From assembly GCA_949152475.1 (NCBI GenBank), contig OX424568.1, positions 8,531,667 through 8,595,666 on the forward strand: a stretch of DNA of 64,000 nucleotides, given 5' to 3'. Position 1 is the first letter of the stretch. Each line of letters begins with the position of its first letter. Origin of the DNA: Terebella lapidaria (taxonomy: Eukaryota > Annelida > Polychaeta > Terebellida > Terebellidae). Position numbers and translations under genes: made by a program. The notes below the pieces were generated by a model. That model ran no database searches and was not told the origin of the DNA. It saw nothing but the letters and a program-made list of their open reading frames with translations. Positions 48,169 to 59,815 of the stretch are shown here, piece by piece.

Positions 48169-50813
48169 TCAGGGCCCAAGCAGACTCTGTGCTTGGTGAA
48201 CACTCCCATTGCAGTTGAGCAGAACATCCTCCAAAGTTGCTTTATCGTATTGCGGGAAGAGTTTCACCAGCTCCTGTAATGGAGTCATTTCAGCTTCATC
48301 ACTGACATCAATGCTTCCCAGGGATGTTGCCAAGGCACCGACTTCAGCATCAGGCACAGTGGTGGTGACACCTGGTGAGTATTGCACAGGCTGATACATC
48401 TCGGATGTATCGCTGGTATTCGTCGGTTCTGCAGTGAGAAAATGCATTCCCTGTTTACATTTTTGAGGGGTCATATCGAATGAGGATGATTTGCTTGTAA
48501 TGAGCTACACGACACGTATTGGGATTTTCTAGCTTTTTGGGCATACAATTTGTACCTCCTGAGAGATTCAATGCCAATTATCTTTATACATTGATACATC
48601 AAGGCAAACTAACATTATTGTCCGGAAACCAGAACAGTGAAAAAAGAAAACGAAAAAAACTTTCTGCCATAACCATTAGGACATTTTAGCAGAAATTCCT
48701 TATACATTATAATGACATAATTTGGGGAAAAAAACTACCCACCAGGTTCGTAATTTTTAGCGGCTGTGGACGACAGCACTTTCCTTGCCTTTGCTTCTCT
48801 TGTTTGTCTGTCGAGTTTGTCGAGCCAGGCTTGTCTGCCGCTGTAAAAACATGCAATAGACAAATATCAGTACGTGCTTGTGTACATGTATAGTGGTTCG
48901 TCAATCGCAACTTAAATTGTGTGACTTTCAGAACTCAGAATGGTAGTTGAGTTATTCATGGAATAAATTTTTCACAATTCTTATCACGCAACTGAGTTTA
49001 ATACAGTGATCGATAGTAAATTTGCCTGTTAAGAAGCCATATTGACACTAATAACACCAAATTGCTCTAAATGTAACATGACATACTGGAAGGTTGGTAA
49101 CATACTGGTCAACTTGCTATTTTGGTCATGAGTATCAAAGAATGCATGTATTTATATTTATACAAATAATTCAACTATAGACAACAACCTGTTGTTTTGT
49201 TCTCTCGTTCTCATGTTTCTATGTTCTTCTTTCCTCTGATTTTCTTCTGACTGTTGAAATATTGGAAGAGAACAACAGTTTAATTTTACATACACACGTA
49301 TCATGTGTCATAGAGAACAGTGTTTGGAATTGCATGCAAAAAAATGAATAGCGAAACATGTAACATAAAGAATAGTGTATAAAATTATATGTATAACTCT
49401 TATAAATGAATTTTATCAAATACTTTTTGTCTTTGCTCAATTTTCTTTTTCTCGTGTATTTCCTCTTCCCTTTGTCTCTCCTTCTGACGATATTCTTGGG
49501 CTTTTTGCTGCAGATTAAAATTGCCTAATTAGAATCACAGAGATCAAACAAATTCTCATGTACAGTACCAAAATTAACAAGAACAAAAGGATGATCTCGC
49601 ATATACCAGTATCTCAACTTACGGATATTGTCCTCCTTTACAAAGCACTCAGTATTGACTTTAAATTTCAAATTTGACTTTGGCATTAAAATTTTTAGAC
49701 ATATCGTACAGTAATTATTATTGGAAAATCAGTAAGATGTAAAAATAAACACAAACATACCTGACTGTTGAACTTAGCTCGCACATGCTGATGTTGCGCC
49801 TGTTTTCTTGCAGTATCTTCTTTCACCTCACCGCCTCCCACTGTACCACTGTAATTTACATACTGTGGCTTACTGCTTTCTTTACGCTGGCGATAGGCTT
49901 CTTCCTCTTTTCTTGCTTCTGTTCCAGAGTAAATTGAATTTTTTTCAGATACTGGTGAAGATTTTTTTTCAAAAATGTCTATGTTTGGAAACATATGCCG
50001 TCTAGCACTCACGAGTTGTGATTTTGTCTCTTTTCTGTTGATTCGGTTTCATGACCGAATAGGCATCTCTCCTAGAAGAAAAAGCAACAATTTTTTTTTA
50101 ATTAAGAGTGTTGAGTAAAATACACATGAACCTACAGGTCCCTCCAGGTATTCTACATAATACAACTACTGAATACAACTACAGAACACGTGCCATCCGT
50201 CCTAAATTCGCCGCAGCCAAAAATTCGCCAACTCAATATTATCAGAGCTCAAAAACTCGTTTTATGGAAAATAAACTGCTGGTGCGAAGATTGAATATCA
50301 GAGTCTCGATTGATGATAGAACTGGTTGGTTTCGTTTGCATTACAAGGTCTGAAAACCCTGTTGGCGAATTTGGGAATGCGGCGAAATTAGGACGGACGG
50401 CTCGTAGGCCTTTTTACTACCAAGAGTTACCTCTCAAACTGACGTTCTTCCTGTGTAGCTGACCCAGGTTGCTCAAATCCACTAGCACCCTCTCCATATT
50501 GGTTGAAATCGTTACCTTCACTTGACAACCCGACATTTCGCTGATGATCTGCAGTCCCTCTCCCTCGCCCGCCCTGTCCGCGACCATATCCATGCGCCTG
50601 GTACATAGTGCTGGATCTACCCCGGCCTCGACTGTTCGGTGTGTGAGTGTTTGACTGTGAATTCGTAGTTCGTACGCCGCCTGTGTGTCGGGTATTCAAA
50701 CTACTGGTATTTGGTGGACGTGTTCTTCGTGCGTTTGTAGCACCTGTGTTCCCTCTACCCCGGCCGCGATCAGTTCTAGAATGACTTGGTTTCGATGTGA
50801 ATGTGTGGCTCAT
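48169..50813 (-). CDS. EPSTI1-like: EPSTI1-like protein with RG-rich N-terminus and C-terminal CUE domain
   Basis: Seven exons in matching phase: 50813-50431, 50071-50013, 49918-49761, 49507-49424, 49250-49189, 48840-48743, 48428-48169; 367 residues. ATG 50813 is the first in-frame Met; a stop lies upstream in that frame. Residues 1-128 are basic and RG/RGG-rich (GYGRGQGGRGRG). The core AYSVMKPNQQKRDKI corresponds to AYTLIAPNINRRNEI of vertebrate EPSTI1. Then come RQRKESSKP, a charged coiled coil (KAQEYRQKERQREEEIHEKK), and RQAWLDKLDRQ, matching NNAFLDRLQ. The last exon adds a CUE-type ubiquitin-binding domain (LQELVKLFPQYDKATLEDVL ... AQSLL). Vertebrate EPSTI1 is interferon-induced and acts in innate immunity and NF-kB signalling; function here is inferred. 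The exon 2/3 join uses donor ACTC|GTGAGT and acceptor GGAACAG with a 94-bp intron and is the least certain. Confidence 0.75.
50190..50400. mobile_element. MITE in EPSTI1-like intron 1
   Basis: Inverted ends CCGTCCTAAATTCGCCGCA and CCGTCCTAATTTCGCCGCA, continuing to ATTCGCCAAC, bound about 210 bp. It sits wholly inside intron 1. The target duplication was not resolved. Confidence 0.7.
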
Positions 50814-52279
50814 TTTCGCAAAATTCCTGGGATGTTGATTTTGGTAAAACCACTCCGGCAGAGTGAAACCACGTCGTTTCTTGTGCCAATCGCTACACTT
50901 TCTTTGTTTTATCTGATAAAACTGATAACGGACCGCCTCCACATCGAAACTTTGGGGAATTTACGTGTATCTGTATCAATGTGCCCGTAGTGCACAAAAC
51001 ATTGTTTTGACAACCATCAACTGGAGTTTCCATGGGAAATTCCCCCGGAAAATAAACCGTAACTAAATACCGTCTGGGGGTAACACCACACCAGTAGAAA
51101 AGTATACATTTGCTACTGACCGTGTTTTGATGCCAAGCCTGATGATGTGATATCCATCGACATTCAACAACTTGTGAAATAACGCTATCGATTTCACAGA
51201 AAACAAAATAACAGTCTCCACTATACAGTCGTTCAGGCAGTTACGAGAAACATTTTGGAAAAGTGCATATATCTTTATAATGATCGTCGAATGTTATGAT
51301 ATTTTTGCTGCGATGGATAGCAAATATTGTACCCATTTAACACCTGAAAATCGTGCGAATATATTTCCATTGTATTTTTAGCTGTAGGCCATAATCTAAT
51401 GAATGAAATTTGGGTAGTTTAGATAGAATTCCGGCAGTATCGAGAAATGTTATGTTTTGAACAGTTTGAGTGACAAGGGACCATCGCATTGGTATACACA
51501 GAGATTATGACAACTATCGGAATGCTTTATGTAATATTGAATCATTACTTTATGTAATTTGTAAAGATTTATGCAAAAAATATCACACCGATTAACAACA
51601 TCACGGGCAAAAGGCGAGAAACTCGAAAACGTAAATGCCATGTACGTGATACCCACGGCCGCGGGTTCGTGTTTCGGAAACAAGGTTATCGACCCGCCGT
51701 AATTCAATGTTGCTGACAGGCCAAGCAAGGGTTGCATGTGTTAACATACGCCTATAAACAGTACATGAGATAACTGGTTATTTAAAAATTAACAACCGTC
51801 ACGGTCCCAGTAAACATGTGAATGGACGTACGAAATCGACGTGTCACAAGCATGAAGTGGAAACACAGTTAACGACAATACAATGCATAATTTATTCGAT
51901 GTTTAATTACATGTTGTGATGAACATTATTTAACAATCGTTTTGACACGTTTTTCGTGTTCCTATAAAAACAAATATACAAAGTTTGGATATTAACCCAA
52001 TAACTCGTGCTTATAAAGTCCAAAATATATACTGTACATGTAACACATGAAACAATTTAAGCAATGTTACATGGAACGAGATTTACCGTTAAATGTAATG
52101 TACATACAGATTGATCACGAGACCGTCAACACCTTTTTCTCTGGCATGGCATCTACTGCTTCTCGGATGATTTCCAATGTTAATTGTCGGTTAAAACGTC
52201 AAATTGCGTGATTTTAATTTTCTTGATATTGAATCCAGGTACATTTCCCGCCAATTTTCTGCCAAAAATTTGTTTGATC

Positions 52280-52320
<41 letters not shown>

Positions 52321-53944
52321 CCCCCTCCCCCTCTATCCCACCCCACCTGCCCCATCTCATTATTATACATTTAGGTGACATATTCGACTCTCGCAGGTAA
52401 TATTTACCAAACTGATATATGTGTAGTGTCTATGGGTGTTTCCATTTTGTACTCTGTAGCATCCTATTGATAACCTTTTCAAGCCATATGCAAGCTTTGT
52501 GATAGTATAAATGTAGAATATTTCAATGAATTATCATTATCATTAATTCGCTATACATAAAATAAATGCCACGAATTTATATTTTGACATATAGCAGAAT
52601 TATACGTGTCACTTGCGACATTCGTGAATGTTATTTTTATTTCATCATATATTTTTTATATGGAGCTATGCTGACAAATCCACATCGAACTATGCGTACG
52701 ACGATACCACCCCAAAATGACGTTTCTCGTAACTGACTGAATTTCTGCAAAAGGTTTCTTACTCAGCATTAACTGATAAAATACTGTAGATGTCTCAAAC
52801 TCTCCTATTTCAATCCCGACACATACCCCATGCATATAAAACATAAATATGTAAAAAATCCAATTGCTTTAGGATGTTCTCAGCTGCCTTTTGCAGCACG
52901 AGCGATTTACGACAGTTTGTGCGGTACAAATATAAGGCGACTGCTATATGCTCACCCTTGAATCTCATCTAAGGAAAATGCGGTAATGGTGTTCTTTCTC
53001 CATCATAAAAGCGCAAATGATATGGTTTCAACGTAATATCAGTACCTTTGGAATACAATAGATATTCTTATTTTTAACACCGTACCAATCTTTACATTTC
53101 TCGATACTGCCTGAATCTCGTAACTGCCTGAATGACTGTACATGTACATGTACACTATACTATACTTTATTTCATCACTCAATATTGATTTTACAGTAAT
53201 TTTGGTCTGCATGTGCATGAATACTGAATTATTTCCTTATCTCCTTCGTTGCATATATCCCCAGAGGTTTCAGACATTAACGTCAATTCCCGTGTGTGTG
53301 TATATGCTTCTTCCGTGAAGGTGCTGAATTATAAAGTACTGGGTGTAGAACGTGCAGTATTCCCTGTCCGGAATCCGTTTCGGCAGAGGATATTGGGAAA
53401 CGACGATGTCTTCTAAACGCATGTACACTGGTGCGCTGGTACACTGGTACACTGGAACGCTGGTACACTGGTACGTTGGTACACTGGTACAGTACAGACC
53501 AATATTTCCATAGTTTATCTTTGTGCATCTGTTCCAAATATCTACATGTCTAAATGAAAACATGTCTAAATAAAAACATTTTGGACACGTAAAATGCGCA
53601 TGAGTACGGTAGCTTGGTCGCTTGTCGTTCCACCTATAGAGCTATTCATCCCCCATCCGTAGCTATCCGTGCGGAATGCATGTTGTGCTCACTCGATTTG
53701 TGTACGAATTTGTTACAAAATGTTTTAAAAGAAGGTTGGCCTGCATGTTTGTGTATGGATGTTTGAGACAAAATTTTGACCTAATAATTACCAATGATTG
53801 CACCCATATTTTATTGAGTCAATGTGATATGTTCAAGTTGTAAAGTCCAGCCCTTCCAAATTGGGTCGTGTGCGCTGGGCTAGCTTCACAAATTAGTTCT
53901 TAGCTCAATTATCAAATCTGATGGTCGTCAAACACAGTCGTCAA
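50814..53944. other. Spacer between the divergent EPSTI1-like and DNAJC15-like genes
   Basis: Presumed to hold the EPSTI1-like promoter; no TATA box or known response element could be assigned. It contains a (TC)n run (52,272-52,318) and a GGTACACT-based minisatellite (53,428-53,492). A segment at about 53,340-53,400 (CCTGTCCGGAATCCGTTTCG) recurs inverted near 58,640-58,690, marking a dispersed repeat. Confidence 0.5.
53428..53492. repeat. Minisatellite, TGGTACAC units
   Basis: Seven to eight imperfect 8-10-bp units (GGTACACT, GGTACGTT, GGAACGCT). Confidence 0.8.
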
Positions 53945-54219
53945 CACAGTCGTCAACGTGCGCACATGATTCCTGTAGCGGAGTTACAGGAAGCCTGCAA
54001 AAAACAACAGTATAATTTAAGATAATTGATGGTAGGTCCAAATTGGGTCGTGTGCGCTGGGCTAGCTTCACAAATTAGTTCTTAGCTCAATTATCAAATC
54101 TGATGGTCGTCAAACACAGTCGTCAACACAGTCGTCAACGTGCGCACATGATTCCTGTAGCGGAGTTACAGGAAGCCTGCAAAAAACAACAGTATAATTT
54201 AAGATAATTGATGGTAGGT
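53856..54219 (+). repeat. Tandem duplication, two 182-bp copies
   Basis: Copies 53,856-54,037 and 54,038-54,219 appear identical. Each begins CCAAATTGGGTCGTGTGCGC and ends GATAATTGATGGTAGGT. The unit spans the left junction of the palindromic element, so the junction itself is duplicated. Confidence 0.88.
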
Positions 54220-56143
54220 GGGTATTTTGGTTGGAAACACATCCCAAACGAGGTTTCCAGCAAAACAACTTAGCAGATAGACTAACATAAAGATATTCTT
54301 TTGGGCGGTAGTTTCATTTGTTGTTGATACCTTCGTGGTTATTAACTATAAACACATGAAGTGAGATTATTCCTCAATTATCGTCCGATTGCCCCTTTGT
54401 CTACATGTAATCCCCATATAATGGAACTTTTGCCCACTGCTAATGTACATGGGGGTTGATTGGTTCACAGTTGATCAAATTCAACAGTTGATGGGAGGTG
54501 ACACTCGTCTGTTTGTGTTTGTCAAGCAATTGTTTATCGTAGCACACACGAGATATGTACTGCAGGATTCACGTAACGGGCGCTTCAGTATTCACGTAAC
54601 AGGCGCTTCAGTATTCAAGTAACACTGGATGTAAAATTGCCCCAAAATATCTCTTTTCACTAAATTAACTTTGTACACATCAATATAAACACATACAAAG
54701 GTCAGATTCATGGATTGCGCCTTGTACTGGGAAAGTACAAGCATATAGGTTGCGATATTCCTGGCTGGATCTCATCAACTGGCGATGCCTTTTCTTCGTT
54801 GTAAATTAATTTAGTATGCAAGTAGCACTAGATGAAAAATTGCCCCAAAATATCTCTTTCCACTAAATTAACTTTGTACACATCAATATAAACACATACA
54901 AAGGTCAGATTCATGGATTGTGCCTTGTACTGGGAAAGTACAAGCATATATGTTGCGATATTCCTGGCTGGATCTCATCAACTGGCAATGCCTTTTCTTC
55001 GTTGTAAAGTAATTTAGTATGCAAGTAGCACTAGATGAAAAATTGCCCCCAAATATCTCTTTCACTAAATTTACAGCAAAATAACTTATTATGTGTAACA
55101 ACTGGAACAATATAATAAACTGAATATACAGTGCTCATCATGTCCTCAATGATATCAGTATTGGTGTGTTGCATGGATCTAACCTATCTTACGTGTGTGT
55201 TTTTGTTAGCAACTTTCCTACAGAGAATTATTATGGCTGGTGACTGTGGGTATACTGCAGTTCCTCATCAGAGCAAACGGATGACATTGTACAACACTGC
55301 ATCCAGTCCTACGCTGGTCCCAATACTGATCAGTGAGGTCATGGTGAGCACTGTATATGTTCAGTTTATGTATAGTGTACATACATATTATACCGTTTCA
55401 GTTGTTAAATATAATGAATAATTTTCCTGTAAATTTAGTGGAAAGAGAGATTAGGGGACAATTTTACATCTAGTGGTACTTGCATTGCCAATTGATGAGA
55501 TCCAGCCAGGAATAATGCAGCTTATATGCTTGTACTTTTCCAGTACAATGCACAATCCATGAATCTGACCTTTGTATGTGTTTATATTGATGTGTACAAA
55601 GTTAATTTAGTGGAAAGAGAAATTTTAGGGCAATATTACATCCAGTGTTACTTGAATACTGAAGAGCCTGTTACGTGAATACTTCAGCGCCTGTTACGTG
55701 AATCCTGCAGCACATATCTCGTGTGTGCTACGATAAACAATTGCTTGACAAACACAAACAGACGAGTGTCACCTCCCATTAACTGTTGAATTTGATCAAA
55801 TGTGAACCAATAAACCCCCATGCACATTAGCAGTGGGCAAAAGTTCCATTATATGGTGATTTCATGTTGACAAAGGGGCAATCGGACGATAATTGAGGAA
55901 TAATCTCACTTCATGTGTTTATAGTTAATAATAACGAAGGTGTCAACAACAAATGAAACTACCACCCAAAAGAATATCTTTATGTTAGTCCATCTGCTAA
56001 GTCGCTTTGCTGAAAACCTCGGTTGGGATGTGTTTCCAACCAAAAATACCCACCTACCATCAATTTTCTCAGATTATGTTGTTGTCTTTGCAGGCTTCCT
56101 GTAACTCCGCTACAGGAATCCTGTGCGCACGTTGACGACTGTG
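53945..56143. mobile_element. Palindromic (foldback) DNA element with CACAGTCGTC ends
   Basis: The left end CACAGTCGTCAACGTGCGCA occurs at 53,945 and 54,127; the right end is its complement, finishing at 56,143. The arms run to about 55,080 on the left and from about 55,440 on the right. They share CAAATGAAACTACC, AATCGGACGATAATTGAGGA and GGTCAGATTCATGG in inverted order. The left arm has an additional roughly 190-bp tandem copy (about 54,640-54,830 against 54,830-55,020). A 360-bp spacer between the arms contains the candidate DNAJC15-like first exon. No transposase; no clear target duplication. Confidence 0.8.
55233..55343 (+). CDS. Candidate first coding exon of the DNAJC15-like gene
   Basis: After a good acceptor (AACTTTCCTACAG) and nine bases, ATG opens a 37-codon frame (MAGDCGYTAVPHQSKRMTLY ... 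LVPILISEVM) that ends at ATG|GTGAGC in phase 0. Exon 2 at 61,624 starts in phase 0, so joining gives about 145 residues, close to vertebrate DNAJC15 (150), which also has an N-terminal extension before its membrane span. Against it: the exon lies in the spacer of a palindromic transposon, 6.3 kb from exon 2, and the 37 residues have no recognised similarity. A DNAJC19-like gene could instead use a tiny ATG-only exon elsewhere. Confidence 0.4.
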
Positions 56144-56149
56144 ATCTAT

Positions 56150-57310
56150 AGAGGCAAATCTGGGCATTTTTGGACCCCAAAATGGCTGTTTTGACCTTTC
56201 AAGGTCATCGAAAGTCAAATTCACCACACAAGTCACCATATATGACTTCTCATTTGGAAGTGTCAATTTCTAAGCTGTATCTTCAAGTGTTTTATGAGTA
56301 CATTCCTGACAGCTCCCATTATGAAGGAAAAAAGTCCAAAAATTTTTTCAAAGGGTGAAATTTTTTTTGGCCTAGAATTGGCTCAACATGGATAGTAATG
56401 CGATTTTGGGCAAAACAAATTTTTTTCCCCGAATCGTCAAAAATTCAAAATGGCCGCCACATGGAGATCGGTGATTCAAGGGCAACAAAACCTATACACG
56501 TCACAGAGGTATATTAGAGGAATCTTTTCAAACAAAAATCTCAAAACTGACCAGACAGTTTTTGAGAAAATACAGACCAGGTGCAAATTTCAGCATTTTT
56601 CGACCCAAAAATGGCTGTTTTGACCTTTCAAGGTCATCCAAGGTCAAATTCAAGGTCACCTCACAAGTCGCCATATATGACTTCCCATTTGAAAGTGCCA
56701 ATTTCTAAGCTCTATCTTCAAGCGTTCTATGAGTACAGTCCTGGCAGCTCCCATTATGAAGGAAAAAAGTGGCGAAAATTTTCTAAGTCCAGAATTTTTT
56801 TCAAAGGGTGAAAACAAATTTTTTGTCTAGAAATGGCCCAAAATGGATAGTAATGCAATTTGGGCCGAAAAAATATTTTTTTAGTCGACTCGTCGAAAAT
56901 TCAAAATGGCCGCCATACGCAAACTGGCGATTCAAGGGCAACCAAACTTATACACATCACAGAGGTACATAATGAGAATCTTTTGAAACGAAAATCTCAA
57001 ATCTGATCAGACAGTTTTTTAGAAAATGGCCGCCAAAGTTCAAAATTGTCCATTTTTCGACGAAAACGGCCGCCATTCTGAAAAAAAAATTAAAAAATCA
57101 AAAAACTAAAAAATAACCTCTTCTCAAATTATTTTAAGGTATCTTTTCCCAATTTTTCAGAAAGATTGGACCGTAAACTTTAAAGATAAAAATGTGGACG
57201 GACGCCGCCGCCGCCGACGATGACGACGACGATGATGACGACGGACGGACGGACGGACGACGGACGCAACGCCACGGCAATAGGTTATCGGACCATAGGT
57301 TCGGTAACCT
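56150..57310 (+). repeat. Dispersed repeat, GGTTACC family, copy 3
   Basis: Two roughly 420-bp units share CTGTTTTGACCTTTCAAGGT, CTCCCATTATGAAGGAAAAA and TCAAAATGGCCGCCA. Then comes the common terminal block (CTTTAAAGATAAAAATGTGG), a GAC/GGAC tract (57,200-57,270) and the end TTCGGTAACCT. The left end is missing, abutting the palindromic element. Confidence 0.75.
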
Positions 57311-59010
57311 AAAAAATACCTATAATGACCCATAACGGTCACGTGAATCCAAGCCGACCCACCCCATGCCGATAAAATGTCGAAATGTATTTGGGAACAG
57401 GGTGATCATACTGGTTTACTTTACAGAGCAGGAGCATCAGTGGGTACTTATGTCGAGATTATACATAAGAGAGGCCAGGAAGCTACCTTAGAACATAACA
57501 AGTAACCTACATTGGAGATAATTATTTTTGTGGCCATCGGAAATATGTTGGGATGGGAAAGTTTGTGTGATTAATAACCTTCATTTAATGGATTGATTTG
57601 CTCATTATTCTCCATATAATAAACACAGAAGAACATATCTAAAGATCAATGATTTTAATGCTGTCCATTATTTTGGATCAAACTGATAGTTCATGGCGTC
57701 TATTTTGGTGTAAAACCAAATATTTTTCATCACACTTTATCACTTTTATGTCGGAAACTATAAAAGTTAGCAATACTTCGTAATTGTTCTGCCAACATCA
57801 GAAATTTAGCTCAATATTTTTGTGTGTATTACGGTAAACCAGTTAAAAATATCCCAAGCTCTCAGAGTATTTGCGTTTATTCACAAGATTAAAATGTGAA
57901 CCTCATTGAAACAATCAGAAATATTATTCTTGAAAGTGTAGTGATCCTTTTGTTGAGATTACTATATTTAAAACAAATGATAGCAGGCCCGGGGCCGCCC
58001 ATGCCTACTCTCAGTGGGTCTGTTTTCACCTGAATAAATTATCGCGAAAAAAAAAACGTTGGAAGACATTTGACGCCGACTGTTTCACCTTATTTCACAC
58101 CCAAGATGTTGTGCATTCACTCGAGGTAACCTTTCGCTAAAGACCACACAGTATTGCTCGTGTATAACAGTTGATCTCGTATTTCATATGTACAAAATTT
58201 TACGTTCCCCAATCGAAACAGCATGGATAACCAACCGGCGCCTTCTCTATCGTTTACCCACCGACACATCAATGGTTCAGAAAATCAGCAAATATTTATT
58301 GATGAGACGATGTAAAATGTTTCTTTTTGATGGGGATCGTGTAATACACTTTTCTCTTGACTCGTGTTACTTTTTGTGTGCATCAAACACATATTTAATC
58401 ATCGGTGTTCACTTGTTGAAAACAGTGTTATTATTTCTATCGCATTTCACGTCACAAAAACGATAGTACATCAAGTATAGCAGGTTTGGTCAACACTGAA
58501 GACTTTATACTACATTAGCGCATGTTTGTCTTTCTTCAGATTAACGATTACACCTATTTTTCATACTTTATTGAGGGAAACAACACATACTCCCTTGCAG
58601 CTTGGCGTTTCCCAGCCGAACATATCGTTTCCCAACCGAAAAATATCGTTCCCAATATCCTCTGCCGAGACGGATTCCGGACAGTGGTATTTAGAATTTA
58701 CCCTTTTACTGGTTTGTGACCCTGACCCGACTCGTGACGGTATTTATCATTTCGTCATTTGACCTTGACCTTGCAATGACCGCAGAACACATGAGAAATT
58801 TCGATGCGTATTTTCGGAAAATACAAGCAAGAGACGCTTGAATCCCTCTGATTCTGACAATATCTATTGAAATTAATCTAAGCGAAGAACCACGCTGCAA
58901 AATAAATCACAACACACTGTGCCAAACGCTGTTCCCAAATGGTAAATGCTTGTTGTGCATTATTTCCTTCCATTATCGCCCATCCGTTCCTCTTGCAATG
59001 CTGGTAAACT
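57311..59010. other. Intron or spacer, no recognisable gene
   Basis: If exon 55,233 is real this is intron 1. Part of a dispersed repeat lies at about 58,600-58,700. Nothing else is supported. Confidence 0.4.
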
Positions 59011-59091
59011 AGGTAAAGCCACTTCACGCCGCGACTCTGGGGTGGATGGCGGGTCGGGCCATCCACCCCAGAGTGTAAAGTGATTTTACCT
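59011..59091. repeat. Inverted repeat (hairpin), 17-bp perfect stem core
   Basis: ACTCTGGGGTGGATGGC and its exact complement are separated by 7 bases. The stem extends imperfectly outward to AGGTAAA/TTTTACCT. Confidence 0.85.
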
Positions 59092-59527
59092 ACTGGTGAA
59101 CGTGCTCCACACGGCCGTGTTTTTGGGTTAAGAGCCGAAAAGTTATTCGGGACTCGGCCTACTGTTGATTGCAATTTTTTTATATTGTAGATGTGGTTTA
59201 TTTCGTTTGTGTAACTAGGTCTAGATCTTGCTCATTAATTGTCGGCCGGGGAGCGAGACTCATTTGCATGAAAACACGAGTCATTTGTAAGCTGTGTACT
59301 TCATCGAATATCCAATATTGAGAGCGATGAACATTGAAGAGAATATAGTGTAAATTTACCATTTTTCTGGTTCTGGTTTTCCAAATTTCACAAAGAAAAA
59401 CAATTACACAGTAGCCCCCCAACCGGAAACAACCAAATGACTATATCGATTTACAGTATGTTTTCGTCACACTCCATGACGTCTGATATGTCATAATTCC
59501 ATATTGGAAATTTGACCAATCGGAACC

Positions 59528-59621
59528 CTAGCCGACGTTGATCCCTCTTGAACTTGTCTATATAGGGGTTAACAGGTAAACCCCTATATAGACAAGTTCA
59601 AGAGGGAGCAACGTCGGCTAT
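59528..59621. repeat. Near-perfect 43-bp-arm hairpin
   Basis: CCCTCTTGAACTTGTCTATA continuing to TAGGGGTT pairs with its complement after an 8-base loop, and the arms extend outward through AGCCGACGTTG with a single mismatch. About 43 pairs in total. Either a tiny palindromic MITE or a foldable transcript. Confidence 0.9.
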
Positions 59622-59778
59622 CGGAAGCCAGTATCATAGTTTGTGTGTGAACCATGGCCGATACAGCAACTTTAGCAGGATTAACGAGATTTACAAACTT
59701 TTTCAAACAGCCGTGGTTTTCGAACTGAATATTGTGCTGGTCTCTGATTGGTCAAATTTTCAGTATGGTCATACCAGC

Positions 59779-59815
59779 CTCTGATAGGTACATACCATGG
59801 ATGTACCTATCAGAG
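59779..59815. repeat. Perfect 15-bp hairpin
   Basis: CTCTGATAGGTACAT and its exact complement flank a 7-base loop ACCATGG. Confidence 0.9.

Noticed and set aside
50427-50942. Longer EPSTI1-like N-terminus from a GTG at 50,942
   Set aside because: No ATG occurs in that extension and an in-frame stop lies just above; ATG 50,813 is the first valid start.
55440-56143. Independent gene in the right arm of the palindromic element
   Set aside because: It is an inverted copy of the left arm with stops in all frames.
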